Positions 48,639-58,440 are shown, counted from the stretch's first letter. The stretch is DNA of 64,000 bases from Microbacterium sp. (GCA_031277945.1 JAITLK010000001.1:62001-126000), one strand, 5' to 3'. Notes: a model not told the origin generated them from the letters alone. Program-made: numbers and translations.

Positions 48639-49877
48639 TCACCAGCCCTCCGGGAGCACGGCTCCCACGGCGGCCAGCGGGGTGCGTGCTTTGATTCCCA
48701 CCTCGGCGACCTCGTCAGCGATGATCGATCCCCAGGTGATGCCGCCACCGGCGCCCACCGTGGCAGCCGCGGGATCGATCACCACCGTGCGGATGGTCAT
48801 CGCGAGGTCTGTCGCTCCGTTCGCGCCGATCCAGCCGAAGCACCCGGCGTACAAACCACGCGGTTCCCGCTCCAGGCCCGCGAGAATCGTCATGGCCGAC
48901 AGCTTCGGCGCGCCGGTCATCGACCCCGCGGGGAACACCGCCTCCAGCAGCTCGCCGACGGTCAACTGAGTGCGCAGACGTCCCTCGACCGTGCTGACCA
49001 GCTGGTGCACCGTCGGATAGCTCTCCACCTCCCAGAGGCCGCGGACGCGAACAGAGCCGGTCTCGCAGACGCGGGACAGATCGTTGCGCATCAGGTCGAC
49101 GATCATGACGTTCTCGGCGCGCTCCTTCTCCGACGCGTGCAACTCCTCCGCGAGCTGGGCATCACGTTCCGGGTCCACGCTGCGCGCTCGCGTGCCCTTG
49201 ATGGGCCGCGTGGTGACGATCCCGTCTTCGACACCGAGGAACTTCTCCGGGGAGATGCTCACCAGACTCGTATCCCCCACGCGCAGGAAGCCGCCGTGAT
49301 GCGACGCCGCGGCCTGACGCAGGCGCCGATGGACAGCGACCGCATCGTGGCTTCCCGGAACCTGGAATCGCGTGGTGAGGCAGAGCTGGTAGGCGTCGCC
49401 GAGCCGGATGGACTCACGGCACCGAGCCACGAGATCGGCGTACTCCTGCGGCGTGGCCCCCGCCCGCGCCGCTGCGTCGACGGCTGCCTCCGGCGCGGCG
49501 GGGGCCGGAGGCACCGCCAGCACACGCGCTCGGAAGGAGGCGTCACCGTAAACACGCATGGTGCGGGCCTGATGATCGAACACCACGGCCTCTGTCACCC
49601 GCAGCCACAATGGCTGCTGCTGTGTCGCGACACCGGGAACACCCGCCCACCGCGCGCCGGACTCGTAATCGAGTGCGCCCACCCAGGACGGGACCTCGGG
49701 CGCGGGGCCGGGGAGGATCGGTGTGCGCGCCACCTCATCCCACGACACCGCAGTTCCCCGTCCGAGGATGGATCGGCCCGTGACCGCGCCGGGGCCGGCG
49801 TCGAGCCAGAAGAGGTCACCGGCATCGCGCGCAAGGTCGATGAACACGGCCTCAGGGTCGATCCAGTCTTGCCTCAC
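48639..49877 (-). CDS. pabB: Aminodeoxychorismate synthase component I
   Basis: PabB converts chorismate to 4-amino-4-deoxychorismate with ammonia from a PabA-type subunit, leading to folate. The 412-residue chorismate-binding protein carries PIKGT near residue 223; the lysine at this place distinguishes PabB from anthranilate synthase (PIAGT). Other motifs are [15 protein letters not shown] and [10 protein letters not shown]. The N-terminal half is shorter than in TrpE. No glutaminase or lyase gene is adjacent. GTG 49877 lies 6 bases after TAGGGT. Confidence 0.86.
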   Translation of the reverse strand: MRQDWIDPEAVFIDLARDAGDLFWLDAGPGAVTGRSILGRGTAVSWDEVARTPILPGPAPEVPSWVGALDYESGARWAGVPGVATQQQPLWLRVTEAVVFDHQARTMRVYGDASFRARVLAVPPAPAAPEAAVDAAARAGATPQEYADLVARCRESIRLGDAYQLCLTTRFQVPGSHDAVAVHRRLRQAAASHHGGFLRVGDTSLVSISPEKFLGVEDGIVTTRPIKGTRARSVDPERDAQLAEELHASEKERAENVMIVDLMRNDLSRVCETGSVRVRGLWEVESYPTVHQLVSTVEGRLRTQLTVGELLEAVFPAGSMTGAPKLSAMTILAGLEREPRGLYAGCFGWIGANGATDLAMTIRTVVIDPAAATVGAGGGITWGSIIADEVAEVGIKARTPLAAVGAVLPEGW

Positions 49878-49883
49878 CGCTCC

Positions 49884-49889
49884 ACCCTA
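49884..49889 (-). promoter_or_regulatory. -10 box for leaderless pabB
   Basis: TAGGGT on the minus strand, 6 bases before GTG 49877. Confidence 0.5.
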
Positions 49890-49933
49890 GACGCTCCGAA
49901 TCCGTCGTCTGCGAGTCTTCAGCTTCGGTGTTC

Positions 49934-49939
49934 TAGGCT
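49934..49939 (+). promoter_or_regulatory. -10 box for leaderless dedA-like gene
   Basis: TAGGCT followed by 6 bases and GTG 49946. It is divergent from the pabB promoter, with the two -10 boxes about 45 bases apart. Confidence 0.6.
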
Positions 49940-49945
49940 TCCTCT

Positions 49946-50611
49946 GTGAACGACGTCGTCTCCGCGATCCTGGAGTGGGTGCAGTCGGTTGATCCCGTGC
50001 TGCGCACGATCATCGCGGGCGTTGCGATCATGCTGGAGACCAGCGTCCTGGTCGGACTGATCGTTCCCGGCGACACCATCGTCATCGTCGCGGCCTCCGC
50101 CACGACCGGGCTGCCAGAGCGTCTCGTGCTCACGGTGGTGATCATCATCGGCGCGCTGATCGGAGAGAGCGTCGGCTACGCGCTCGGACACTGGCTCGGG
50201 CCGAAGATCCGCCAGTCGTGGGTGGGGCGAAAGCTCGGCGAGAAGAACTGGACCCGTGCCGAGCGATACCTGAATCGCCGGGGCGGCCCGGCGGTTCTGC
50301 TCAGCCGGTTCCTTCCCGTGCTGCATTCGCTGGTTCCCCTCACCGCGGGTATGAGCGGATTCGGCTACCGGCGTTTCCTCGCGTGGACGCTGCCCGCGTG
50401 CACCGTCTGGTCTGCCCTGTACGTGACCATCACGGCGGTCGCCACCGAAACGTACAAGGGGCTCAGCGATCGCATCCACGGCGCCGGCTACGTTTTCGTG
50501 GCGATCATCGCGCTCTTCCTGGTTATCGTGTTCGTGGCCAAGAAGGTGATCGAGCGCAACGAACGTCGTCATCTGCAGGACGACCCGCCCGCCCCGACGG
50601 ACCAGGACTGA
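49946..50611 (+). CDS. DedA-family membrane protein
   Basis: A 221-residue membrane protein of the DedA/VTT family, whose members are now linked to flipping of undecaprenyl phosphate or phospholipids across the membrane. Typical features are IVPGDTIVIVAAS, GESVGYALGHWLG, the RYLNRRGGPAVLLSRFLPVLHSLVPLTAGMSG amphipathic block and a basic/acidic C-terminal tail. The exact substrate here is not known. A possible link to uppS, the carrier-lipid synthase elsewhere in the window, is only thematic. Confidence 0.88.
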   Translation: MNDVVSAILEWVQSVDPVLRTIIAGVAIMLETSVLVGLIVPGDTIVIVAASATTGLPERLVLTVVIIIGALIGESVGYALGHWLGPKIRQSWVGRKLGEKNWTRAERYLNRRGGPAVLLSRFLPVLHSLVPLTAGMSGFGYRRFLAWTLPACTVWSALYVTITAVATETYKGLSDRIHGAGYVFVAIIALFLVIVFVAKKVIERNERRHLQDDPPAPTDQD

Positions 50612-50661
50612 TCCCGCGCGGACACCGGTCCGTGAACCGATGACGTGACAGACTGGACGTG

Positions 50662-51687
50662 ATGGCCTCCCCCGAAACCGACCTGCCCGCGAAGATTCAC
50701 CCCTTCGCGCGTGTCGAGTACCGCTACCACGCCTGGCGTGAGCGGCGGGCGCGTGAGCGGGGTCTGCGGGGCACCATCACCCCGTTCCCGGGATACGGCG
50801 GCGCCGGGTGGGTGCGCGTTCTCGGACGCGTGCTGATCCTGCCCAAGAAGCGGCCGAGCGACTCGGGAGAGTTTGCGAGCGTCCGCGGGTGGCGCAGCTT
50901 CGTTGGCATCCCGGTGGGCTTCGCGCAGGTGCGCATCACGATCGGCGGCGTCGACCACGAGATCGTCACCGATCGAGGCGGCGTGGTGGATGTTGTGGTC
51001 CCTGCCGACCTCGCACCGGGCTGGCAACAGTTCCAGATGTCGGTCGAAGACGGCGCTCCCGTCGATGCCACAGCCTTCATCGTCTCCCCCGATACCGACT
51101 TCGGGGTGGTGTCGGACGTCGATGACACCGTCATGGTGACCGCACTACCGCGGCCGCTGGTCGCGGCGTGGAACTCGTTCGTCGTGAACGAGCACGCCCG
51201 CCTTCCGGTGCCCGGGATGGCGGTGCTGCTCGAACGCCTCGTGCGCACGCACCCCGGGTCGCCGATGATCTACCTGTCCACCGGAGCATGGAACATCGCG
51301 CCCATGCTCGCCCGCTTCCAAAAACGCCACCTGTTCCCGCGCGGGTCCATGCTGCTCACCGACTGGGGCCCGACGCACGATCGGATGTTCCGCAGCGGCC
51401 AGCAGCACAAGCGCGACAACCTGGAGCGTCTCGCTCGGGAGTTCCCCCACATCCGCTGGCTGCTGATCGGCGATGACGGCCAGCACGATGACGCGATCTA
51501 CACGGCGTTCGCGAAGGAGCACCCGAAGAACGTCGCAGCCGTGGCGATCCGCCGGCTCTCCGCGACCGAGGCGGTCCTGGCTGGCGGTCGCACCCTCGTG
51601 GATGATCACTCGGCCATCCCATGGATCAGCGCGTCGGACGGCGCCGGTCTGCTGCAGCAGCTGCGTGAGCACGGCATCACGTCCTGA
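50662..51687 (+). CDS. DUF2183 (App1-type) phosphatase domain protein
   Basis: A 341-residue soluble protein with an N-terminal beta-rich part and a C-terminal App1/DUF2183 domain. The haloacid-dehalogenase-like motif VVSDVDDTVM (near 153) and LLIGDDGQHDDAIY are visible; the yeast homologue App1 is a phosphatidate phosphatase. Lipid phosphatase activity is therefore an inference. ATG 50662 lies 7 bases after CAGACT, a -10-like box; GTG 50659 is one codon earlier. Confidence 0.83.
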   Translation: MASPETDLPAKIHPFARVEYRYHAWRERRARERGLRGTITPFPGYGGAGWVRVLGRVLILPKKRPSDSGEFASVRGWRSFVGIPVGFAQVRITIGGVDHEIVTDRGGVVDVVVPADLAPGWQQFQMSVEDGAPVDATAFIVSPDTDFGVVSDVDDTVMVTALPRPLVAAWNSFVVNEHARLPVPGMAVLLERLVRTHPGSPMIYLSTGAWNIAPMLARFQKRHLFPRGSMLLTDWGPTHDRMFRSGQQHKRDNLERLAREFPHIRWLLIGDDGQHDDAIYTAFAKEHPKNVAAVAIRRLSATEAVLAGGRTLVDDHSAIPWISASDGAGLLQQLREHGITS

Positions 51688-51770
51688 GTCACGCGCGACA
51701 TCCCGGTGTGGCGCCGGGCCGCACAATGAGGCCCCGCGGGCCGAGTCGGCGTAACGTCGGTGGCCGGCCC

Positions 51771-51776
51771 TAGGCT
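51771..51776 (+). promoter_or_regulatory. -10 box for leaderless SRAP gene
   Basis: TAGGCT, 6 bases before ATG 51783. GGCCCCGCGGGCC at 51730-51742 may be a weak terminator for the gene before. Confidence 0.6.
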
Positions 51777-51782
51777 GGTGGC

Positions 51783-52496
51783 ATGTGCGGACGTTTCGTC
51801 GTAGCTGAAGTCGGATCCGAGCTGGTCTCGGTGCTCCGTGTGGATCTCGTGGCCGAGAACCTTCCCGCGCCCTCCTGGAACGTCGCACCGACGGCGCAGG
51901 CGGCGATCGTGCTGGATTCGGTGAAGACCGAGCCGCCCACGCGACGACTAGAAAGCGCACGATGGGGCCTGGTTCCGTCCTGGGCGAAGGACCCCTCGGT
52001 CGGAGCCCGTGCGTTCAACGCGCGGTCTGAGGAACTCGAGGACAAGCCGATGTTCCGCAGCGCGTTCGAGAACCGTCGGGCCGTCATCCCCGCAAGCGGA
52101 TACTACGAGTGGCACACCGCCCCCGAGGGCAAACAGCCGTACTACATCCACCCCGCCGACGACCAGCCGTTGTTCTTCGCCGGGCTGTACGAGTGGTGGC
52201 GCGACCCGTCGAAGGCTGACGATGATCCCACTCGCTGGCTGCTGAGCTTCACGATCCTCACGCGCGCGTCGGCCGGGCCCCTGGCCGAGGTTCACGACCG
52301 CATGCCGGTGGTGCTTGACGTCGACTACGCCGATGCCTGGCTGGATCCCACGGTGGACTATCAGCGCGATGTCCTTCAGGCCGCATACGATGCGGCGCCC
52401 GAGCTGTCCGATACGTTCGAGATCCGCCCGGTCGGCTCTGCCGTCGGCAATGTCCGCAACGACTCCCCCTCCCTGATCCTGCCGCTGCCCTCCTGA
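51783..52496 (+). CDS. SRAP/YedK abasic-site processing protein
   Basis: A 237-residue SOS-response-associated peptidase (YedK/HMCES family). These proteins use Cys2, exposed after removal of Met1, to make a stable crosslink to abasic sites in single-stranded DNA. The diagnostic MCGRF start, WNVAPT, FNARSE, ASGYYEW and HDRMPV are all present. A leaderless start would put the catalytic Cys codon second in the message. No LexA-type box was recognised upstream. Confidence 0.92.
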   Translation: MCGRFVVAEVGSELVSVLRVDLVAENLPAPSWNVAPTAQAAIVLDSVKTEPPTRRLESARWGLVPSWAKDPSVGARAFNARSEELEDKPMFRSAFENRRAVIPASGYYEWHTAPEGKQPYYIHPADDQPLFFAGLYEWWRDPSKADDDPTRWLLSFTILTRASAGPLAEVHDRMPVVLDVDYADAWLDPTVDYQRDVLQAAYDAAPELSDTFEIRPVGSAVGNVRNDSPSLILPLPS

Positions 52497-52531
52497 CAGC
52501 CGCCCTCGGCTCTCCGTTGCGGAGCACACGG

Positions 52532-52573
52532 CAAAAGCACATGGCCGCCCCGAAGGGCGGCCATGTGCTTTTG
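52532..52573. terminator. Bidirectional terminator between SRAP and ctaF
   Basis: A 19-bp perfect stem with loop CGAA; the arms end in AAAA and TTTT, so it is a classic intrinsic terminator on both strands between these convergent genes. Confidence 0.93.
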
Positions 52574-52583
52574 ACGCTTTCGC

Positions 52584-53000
52584 TCAGCGAGCGAAGTAAC
52601 CGCGGTAGTACTCGTAGACCCAGCCGACGATGGCGATCGCGAAGATCGCGATGCCGACGGGCAGCAGGAACTGACCCACGGCGAGACCGACCATGAACAC
52701 GGCGGCCGAGAAGGCCAGGACCAGAGGCCACCACGACCACGGGCTGAACTCACCGAGCTCAGGATCTCCGTCGTCGATGTCCGCGGTCAGCGAGTCCTCG
52801 GGCAGCACGCCACCCGTCGACTTGTTCACACGACCGAGATACCAGGCCACCATCATCGCCATGAAGAACGAGAACACCAGTGCAACGGTGCCGACCCATT
52901 CCACACCGCCGTGATCGACGATGTTCCAGACGGTGTACGTGCCGGCGACGACCAGGAAGAAGACGCCGAGGATGTACCAGAGATTGACGTTGGATTTCAC
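52584..53000 (-). CDS. ctaF: Cytochrome c oxidase subunit IV (CtaF)
   Basis: CtaF is the small actinobacterial subunit of the aa3 cytochrome c oxidase in the bcc-aa3 supercomplex. The 138-residue protein has four hydrophobic helices in two pairs separated by an acidic loop, starting KSNVNLWYILGVFF and ending VYEYYRGYFAR. GTG 53000 follows the ctaD stop by one base. It is the last gene of ctaC-ctaD-ctaF. Confidence 0.9.
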   Translation of the reverse strand: MKSNVNLWYILGVFFLVVAGTYTVWNIVDHGGVEWVGTVALVFSFFMAMMVAWYLGRVNKSTGGVLPEDSLTADIDDGDPELGEFSPWSWWPLVLAFSAAVFMVGLAVGQFLLPVGIAIFAIAIVGWVYEYYRGYFAR

Positions 53001-53001
53001 G

Positions 53002-54741
53002 TTACTTCGCCTCTCCAGCGGTGACCGCATCGGCTGCCGTGGGGACGAAGCCCTCGGCTGCCTCGGGGTGGTTCAGGTCGAACGCCGGGCGCTCCGAACG
53101 GATGCGTGGGATCGACGTGAAGTTGTGACGCGGCGGCGGGCAGGACGTGGCCCACTCGAGCGATCCGCCGTAGCCCCACGGGTCGTTGACGGTGACCTTC
53201 GGGGCCTTGCGTGCGGTGATCCAGACGTTCAGGAAGAACGGGATCATCGACGCGCCCAGGATCACGGCACCGATGGTGGACACCTGGTTCTGCCAGGTCC
53301 AGCCGTCGAACTCCGAATAGTCGGCGTAACGACGCGGCATGCCGTCAACGCCCAGCCAGTGCTGGATGAGGAAGGTCATGTGGAAGCCGATGAACAGCAT
53401 CCAGAAGTGCACGTAGCCCAGACGCTCGTTGAGCATGCGCCCGGTCCACTTCGGCCACCAGAAGTAGAAGCCGGCGAACATGGCGAACACGACGGTTCCG
53501 AACACCACGTAGTGGAAGTGGGCCACCACGAAGTAGGAGTCACTGAGAGCGAAGTCCAGCGGAGGCGAGGCCAGGATGACGCCAGTGAGACCACCGAAGA
53601 CGAAGGAGACCAGGAAGCCGAGGGCGAACACCATGGGAGTCTCGAAGGTGATCGATCCTCGCCACATCGTTCCGATCCAGTTGAAGATCTTCACACCGGT
53701 GGGCACCGCGATCAGCATTGTCATCAGGGCGAAGAACGGCAGCAGCACGGCTCCCGTGACGTACATGTGGTGAGCCCACACCGCCACCGACAGAGCAGCG
53801 ATCGCGATGGTCGCGTAGATCAGCGTCTTGTATCCGAAGATCGGCTTGCGGCTGAAGACCGGGAAGATCTCCGAGACGATGCCGAAGAACGGCAGAGCGA
53901 TGATGTACACCTCGGGGTGACCGAAGAACCAGAACAGGTGCTGCCAGAGCAGGACGCCGCCGTTGGCCGGGTCGTAGATGTGCGATCCGAGGATGCGGTC
54001 CGCGGCGGCAGCGAACATGGCCGCTGCCAGCACCGGGAAGGCCATCAGGATCAGGAGGCTGGTGACCAGCGTGTTCCACGAGAAGATCGACATGCGCCAC
54101 ATGGTCATACCGGGCGCGCGCATGGTGATGATGGTCGTGATGAAGTTGACGGCACCGAGGATGGTACCGAAACCGCTCATACCGAGGCCGACCATCCAGA
54201 GGTTTCCTCCGGCGCCGGGCGAGAACGAGGCGTTTGCGAGCGGCTGATACGCGAACCATCCGAAGGAGGCCGCGCCCTGCGGGGTGAGGAAGCCGGCGAC
54301 CGCGATGATGGAGCCGAACAGGAACAGCCACAGCGCGAAGGCGTTCAGGCGGGGGAAGGCCACATCAGGCGCACCCAGCTGAAGGGGCAGAATCGCGTTT
54401 GCGAACCCCGCGAACAGCGGTGTCGCGAACATGAGCAGCATGATCGTGCCATGCATCGTGAACAGCTGGTTGTACTGCTCCTTGGTGGGCACGATCTGCA
54501 TGCCGGGAGCGAACAGCTCGGCGCGGATGATGAGGGCCATCACGCCGCCGAGGAGGAAGAAGATCACCGAGGCGATGAGGTACATGTACCCGATCGTCTT
54601 GTGGTCGGTGGACGTGATCCACTTGACGAGGATGTTGCCCTTCTGCTCCACCCGGGTGCTGCTCATCAGGGCTGCCTGACGAGGCGGCATCGTGGTGGGA
54701 CGCACGCTCTCAGCCGGCGTGGGCTCGACGGTCGTCGTCAT
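53002..54741 (-). CDS. ctaD: Cytochrome c oxidase subunit I
   Basis: CtaD is the catalytic subunit that holds heme a and the heme a3-CuB centre and reduces oxygen. The 579-residue protein has twelve helices with [14 protein letters not shown], the CuB and crosslink segment [23 protein letters not shown] and heme ligands in [11 protein letters not shown]. The ATG lies one base after the ctaC stop, so the operon is tightly packed. The Pro/Thr-rich N-terminal extension is ordinary for actinobacteria. Confidence 0.97.
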   Translation of the reverse strand: MTTTVEPTPAESVRPTTMPPRQAALMSSTRVEQKGNILVKWITSTDHKTIGYMYLIASVIFFLLGGVMALIIRAELFAPGMQIVPTKEQYNQLFTMHGTIMLLMFATPLFAGFANAILPLQLGAPDVAFPRLNAFALWLFLFGSIIAVAGFLTPQGAASFGWFAYQPLANASFSPGAGGNLWMVGLGMSGFGTILGAVNFITTIITMRAPGMTMWRMSIFSWNTLVTSLLILMAFPVLAAAMFAAAADRILGSHIYDPANGGVLLWQHLFWFFGHPEVYIIALPFFGIVSEIFPVFSRKPIFGYKTLIYATIAIAALSVAVWAHHMYVTGAVLLPFFALMTMLIAVPTGVKIFNWIGTMWRGSITFETPMVFALGFLVSFVFGGLTGVILASPPLDFALSDSYFVVAHFHYVVFGTVVFAMFAGFYFWWPKWTGRMLNERLGYVHFWMLFIGFHMTFLIQHWLGVDGMPRRYADYSEFDGWTWQNQVSTIGAVILGASMIPFFLNVWITARKAPKVTVNDPWGYGGSLEWATSCPPPRHNFTSIPRIRSERPAFDLNHPEAAEGFVPTAADAVTAGEAK

Positions 54742-54742
54742 G

Positions 54743-55654
54743 TCAGTGTTCCTCCTCGCTGGAGTGCGCCCCGGTGCCGGGGAGGTTGGAGAGGCGGTCG
54801 TACTCGTCCTGGATCGAGCCGGTCTGGCCCTTCGCCTCCAGGGATGCGAGATAGTCCTCGTACTCGGCGTCGCTGACGACCTTGACGTTGAACAGCATCA
54901 TCGAGTGGTACTCGCCACAGAGCTCGGCGCACTTGCCCTGGTACGTTCCCTCACGCGTGGGGGTGAACGACCAGAAGTTGTCGCGACCGATGTAGAGGTC
55001 CTTCTTGTACAGGAAGTCGATGATCCAGAAGGAGTGAGCGACATCGCGCGACTCGAGCTGGATCTTCACCGTCTTGTTGACGGGGAGGTACAGCGTGGGC
55101 AGCGCGTCCTGATTGACGTTGCCGTCCTTGTCGGGCTGAGCCTGAACGCCCATGCTCCAGACATCGTCCGATCCGTCAGCCGAGTCGCCCTGGTACTCGA
55201 AGTCCCAGGCCCACTGCTTTCCGGTGGCGATGACCGACACATCGGGGTCTTCGTACTGCGTCTCCAGGATCGCCTGGTCGCGTGCCGTGAAGAAGAAGAA
55301 GCCGACGACGAGGATCAGCGGGACGATCGTGTAGAAGATCTCCATCGGCATGTTGTAACGCATCTGCACGGGCAGGCCGGTCTGGCCCTTCCGGCGGCGG
55401 TACGCCACGGCAGCGAAGAGCATGAGCGCCCAAGTGATCGCACCGACCACGAGCAGGACGATCCACGAGGTGGTCCAGAGACCGGACACCATCTCGGTGT
55501 GGTTGGTGGCAGGAGGCAGCGCGTTACCGCTGTCGTCCATGAAGCCGGGCAGGAAACCGTTGAGCTCCTGCGGCGTGCAGCCGGCAAGAACGAGGGCGCC
55601 TGCGCCCAGCCCGACGGGGAGGGCGGCCCAGCGGAGGTGACGTTTGGACGGCAC
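54743..55654 (-). CDS. ctaC: Cytochrome c oxidase subunit II
   Basis: CtaC receives electrons from cytochrome c at the CuA centre. The 303-residue lipoprotein has lipobox LAGC, two membrane helices and the periplasmic-side cupredoxin with the CuA set [10 protein letters not shown] and [12 protein letters not shown]. The conserved acidic-aromatic patch is present as [11 protein letters not shown] 55654 follows GAAAGG by 6 bases. It leads the ctaCDF operon. Confidence 0.95.
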   Translation of the reverse strand: MPSKRHLRWAALPVGLGAGALVLAGCTPQELNGFLPGFMDDSGNALPPATNHTEMVSGLWTTSWIVLLVVGAITWALMLFAAVAYRRRKGQTGLPVQMRYNMPMEIFYTIVPLILVVGFFFFTARDQAILETQYEDPDVSVIATGKQWAWDFEYQGDSADGSDDVWSMGVQAQPDKDGNVNQDALPTLYLPVNKTVKIQLESRDVAHSFWIIDFLYKKDLYIGRDNFWSFTPTREGTYQGKCAELCGEYHSMMLFNVKVVSDAEYEDYLASLEAKGQTGSIQDEYDRLSNLPGTGAHSSEEEH

Positions 55655-55689
55655 GATGCACCTTTCGGATCGCTAATCAGTCAACTCTC

Positions 55690-55717
55690 AGTCTAGAGCA
55701 ACCTCACACGCTGTTCA
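55690..55717 (-). promoter_or_regulatory. ctaC promoter
   Basis: TGAACA (55712-55717) and TAGACT (55690-55695) on the minus strand are 16 bases apart, about 35 bases before the start codon. Confidence 0.5.
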
Positions 55718-55745
55718 GGCCATCCACCCAGCGGTTCGCCGTTTT

Positions 55746-55762
55746 GCCGACATCCTGTCGGC
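55746..55762. repeat. Inverted repeat upstream of ctaC
   Basis: GCCGACA-TCC-TGTCGGC, a perfect 7-bp inverted repeat about 30 bases upstream of the ctaC -35, flanked by TTTT and GTGTTT. It may be an activator site or a weak terminator. Confidence 0.35.
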
Positions 55763-55880
55763 GTGTTTCGCCCGGATCGGAGTTCGCCGCCCCGGCGCGT
55801 CGCGCGAGCGGCCCCGTTGCGCCCGCAGGATCGCACCTCCTGTCACGATCGGATAACGCACGTCCGTGCACGAAATGACG

Positions 55881-55914
55881 ATCGGCGCCGACCCCGTGTG
55901 GGGTCGGCGCCGAT
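55881..55914 (-). terminator. erpA terminator
   Basis: A 15-bp perfect stem (core GGCGCCGACCCC) with a four-base loop, 15 bases after the erpA stop on the minus strand. Confidence 0.85.
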
Positions 55915-55929
55915 GGCCGGTGGTGCGGA

Positions 55930-56289
55930 TCAGTGGAAGCTGTCACCGCACGCGCAGCTGCCAGCTGCGTTGGGGTTGTCGATCGTGAAACCCTGCTCGC
56001 TGATCGTGTCCTTGAAGTCGATGGCCGCGCCGTCCAGGTACGGCACCGACATGTTGTCCACGATGACCTCGACGCCGTCGAAGTCGACGGTCTCGTCGCC
56101 CTCGAGGTAACGCTCGTCGAAGTAGAGCTGATAGATCAGACCGGAGCATCCGCCCGGCTGGACGGCGACGCGCAGACGGAGATCGTCACGCCCCTCCTGC
56201 TCCAGCAGGCTCTTCACCTTGGCGGAGGCCGCCGTGGTGAGGGTGACGCCGTGCGCCGGCGCCTGCGTGTCCAGGGTGGTGTCCGTCAT
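55930..56289 (-). CDS. erpA: Iron-sulfur cluster insertion protein ErpA
   Basis: A 119-residue A-type carrier that delivers Fe-S clusters to target enzymes. The three cysteine ligands are C48 (PGGCSGL) and C112/C114 (GSCACG). The start ATG has a strong GGAGGA site 4 bases upstream and a TAGAAT -10 box about 50 bases upstream. It lies next to the oxidase operon but is separated from it by a terminator. Confidence 0.93.
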   Translation of the reverse strand: MTDTTLDTQAPAHGVTLTTAASAKVKSLLEQEGRDDLRLRVAVQPGGCSGLIYQLYFDERYLEGDETVDFDGVEVIVDNMSVPYLDGAAIDFKDTISEQGFTIDNPNAAGSCACGDSFH

Positions 56290-56338
56290 GGTTCCTCCAA
56301 AGCGTGTCGCCGCGTTCGGGCTGTGTCGATTCTACCGG

Positions 56339-56344
56339 CGCGAC
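56339..56344 (-). promoter_or_regulatory. erpA -10 box
   Basis: TAGAAT on the minus strand; transcription would start near 56332, giving a leader of about 43 bases with a Shine-Dalgarno. Confidence 0.55.
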
Positions 56345-56361
56345 CGCAGCCGCGGGTCGAT

Positions 56362-57780
56362 TCAGGCGCTTCGCTCGTTCAAGCGGTTCAGCAGCAGGGC
56401 CTCGGTGGCGATCGCATTGGCGAACGTCTCCAGGTGCAGCGACTCGTTCGGGCTGTGCGCACGTGCGTGCGGGTCCTCCACACCGGTCACGAGGATCTGG
56501 GCCTCGGGGAAGTCGCGCACGAGGTCGGCGATGAACGGAATCGAACCACCCACGCCGAAGTCGACCGGTGCGCGGCCGTACCCGTCCTGCATGGCGCCTC
56601 GCGCGATGTCGACGGCGTAGCCGCTGGTATCGACGAGGAACCCGTCACCGCAGTCGACGTCGCTGAAGGTGAGCTCGGCACCGAACGGGGCATGAGCCCG
56701 CAGGTGCGCCTCCAGAGCGACGTACGCGTCCTGCGCCCGCTGCCCCGGTGCCACACGGGAGGAGATCACCACGGTCACCTCGGGCGAAATCGTGTTGGAC
56801 GCGTTGGCGACCGACGTGAAGTCGATTCCCGTGACGGTGACCGACGGCTTGTTCCAGATGCGGCTGAGGATCGTGCCGTCGCCGATGGGCGACACTCCCG
56901 GGAGCAGTCCGGCCTCGTCGCGCAGCGTCTCCTCGGAGTAGTCCGGTGTCTCCGCGTCGCGAACGGTGAGGCCCTCGACCGCGACCGCCCCGTTCTCGTC
57001 CCAGAGCGTGGCGAGCAGCTTGATCGTGGCGAGCATGGCGTCCGGCACCGCTCCCCCGAACATCCCGGAGTGCGATGCGTGCTCCAGCGTGCGAACGGTC
57101 AGTGTGAAGCGGGCGTTTCCGCGCAGCGAGACCGTGAGCGCCGGAGTGTGCGAGTCCCAGTTGCCGGAGTCAGCTACCACGATCACGTCAGCACGCAGCG
57201 CGTCGGCGTTGTCCTGCAGGAACTGCGCGAACGAGCGCGATCCGTACTCCTCCTCGCCCTCGATGAACATCGCGATGCCGAGGTCGAAGTCCTCACCGGC
57301 CGACTCCACGAGCGCACGGATGGCTGCGATGTGGGCCATGATGCCGGCCTTGTCGTCGGCGGCACCGCGTCCGTAGAGGCGGCCGTCCCGCACAGTGGGC
57401 TCGAAGGGCGGGGTGTCCCAGAGCGCCTCATCCCCCGGGGGCTGGACGTCGTGGTGGGCGTAAAGCAGGATGGTGGGCTTGCCGTTTCGCGCCGCACGTG
57501 TGGCGAGGACGGCCGGCTGTCCCTGTTCGTCGGTGCCGGGGATCGCCGCGGTGGTGACGCGAACGGAATCGAACACCCCCGTGCCTTCGGCGAGTTCGGC
57601 GACCGCGGATGCGCTTCGGTGCAGCTGGGTCTGATCGAAAGCCGGCCAGGCGATGGACGGGATCCGAACCAGGCCGCCGAGGTCGGCGAGCGCCGCGGGC
57701 ACGCCAGCGCGGGCCGCGGCGAGGATCGCGGAATCGGAGTCGGACAGCGTTTCGGGGTGCGGATGCTGCTCAGAGGTCAT
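56362..57780 (-). CDS. M20-family dipeptidase
   Basis: A 472-residue zinc metallopeptidase of the M20 family, of the type called dipeptidase or carnosinase-like. Metal and catalytic motifs are YAHHDVQPP, GRGAADDKAG and the EGEEEYGS pair; the dimerisation domain (LEHASHSGMFGGAVPDAM) lies between. No signal peptide is seen, so it is cytoplasmic and probably serves peptide nutrition. ATG 57780 is 7 bases after TAAGAT. Confidence 0.9.
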   Translation of the reverse strand: MTSEQHPHPETLSDSDSAILAAARAGVPAALADLGGLVRIPSIAWPAFDQTQLHRSASAVAELAEGTGVFDSVRVTTAAIPGTDEQGQPAVLATRAARNGKPTILLYAHHDVQPPGDEALWDTPPFEPTVRDGRLYGRGAADDKAGIMAHIAAIRALVESAGEDFDLGIAMFIEGEEEYGSRSFAQFLQDNADALRADVIVVADSGNWDSHTPALTVSLRGNARFTLTVRTLEHASHSGMFGGAVPDAMLATIKLLATLWDENGAVAVEGLTVRDAETPDYSEETLRDEAGLLPGVSPIGDGTILSRIWNKPSVTVTGIDFTSVANASNTISPEVTVVISSRVAPGQRAQDAYVALEAHLRAHAPFGAELTFSDVDCGDGFLVDTSGYAVDIARGAMQDGYGRAPVDFGVGGSIPFIADLVRDFPEAQILVTGVEDPHARAHSPNESLHLETFANAIATEALLLNRLNERSA

Positions 57781-57785
57781 GCGGG

Positions 57786-57793
57786 TAATCTTA
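57786..57793. promoter_or_regulatory. Overlapping divergent -10 boxes
   Basis: TAATCT on the plus strand (57786-57791) and TAAGAT on the minus strand (57788-57793) share four bases. One would serve DUF3043, the other the leaderless M20 gene, so the two polymerases would compete. Confidence 0.45.
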
Positions 57794-57825
57794 GAAGGGT
57801 TCCCGACGACGACGAGAGGTCATCC

Positions 57826-58389
57826 GTGGCGCAGAAAGCCGAAACCCCCACTCCTGACGAGGCAGCGACGCCCGCCGTCGGCAAGGGGCGCGCGACGCCC
57901 TCCCGCGCCGAGCAGGAGGCCGCCCGCCGTCGCCCCCTCGCGCCGGACACCAAGGAAGCGAAGGCCGCTGCGCGCGCTCGGCTCAACGAGCAGCGCAACC
58001 GCGCCCGTGACGGTATGGCCAACGGTGAGGAGAAGTACCTCCCGGCTCGTGACAAGGGCCCCCAGAAGCGCTGGGCGCGAGACTATGTCGACGCCGGATT
58101 CCACCTCGGTGAGTTCGTGATGCCGATCATGATCCTCGTGCTGCTCACCTCGATGATCCCGGTGACCGAGGTCTACTACATCGCGTTCATGGTCCTCTTC
58201 GCCTACGTACTGCTGATGATCGGCGACATGCTGATCCTCGCGCGCAACGTCAAGAAGAAGCTGACGGCGAAGTACGGAGCCGATCGCCTCGAGCGCGGTC
58301 TCGGCTGGTACTCGGCGATGCGGTCGATGCAGATGCGCTTCATCCGCCTGCCCAAGCCCCAGGTGAAGCGCGGCCAGTACCCCGCGTGA
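57826..58389 (+). CDS. DUF3043 membrane protein
   Basis: A 187-residue protein of the actinobacterial DUF3043 family, function unknown. The charged N-terminal half (Lys/Arg/Ala-rich, possible coiled coil) is followed by the family hallmark KYLPARDKGPQKRWARDYVDAGF and two membrane helices (about 98-140), then a basic C-terminus. GTG 57826 follows GAGAGG by 8 bases. The frame is open far upstream (to 55933), but that part is antisense to M20 and erpA. Confidence 0.88.
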   Translation: MAQKAETPTPDEAATPAVGKGRATPSRAEQEAARRRPLAPDTKEAKAAARARLNEQRNRARDGMANGEEKYLPARDKGPQKRWARDYVDAGFHLGEFVMPIMILVLLTSMIPVTEVYYIAFMVLFAYVLLMIGDMLILARNVKKKLTAKYGADRLERGLGWYSAMRSMQMRFIRLPKPQVKRGQYPA

Positions 58390-58391
58390 CG

Positions 58392-58439
58392 GCATGAGTG
58401 AGGGCCCCGATCCGGACGGATCGGGGCCCTCACTCATGC
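58392..58439. terminator. Bidirectional terminator between DUF3043 and pyrD
   Basis: A 22-bp perfect stem with loop GGAC fills the gap between these convergent genes; it begins 3 bases after one stop and ends 2 bases before the other. Confidence 0.92.
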
Positions 58440-58440
58440 G

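Noticed and set aside
55933..57825. Long plus-strand open frame upstream of the DUF3043 start
   Set aside because: It is antisense to erpA and the M20 peptidase, both with clear catalytic motifs. Only the last 187 codons, behind their own ribosome site, form a protein.
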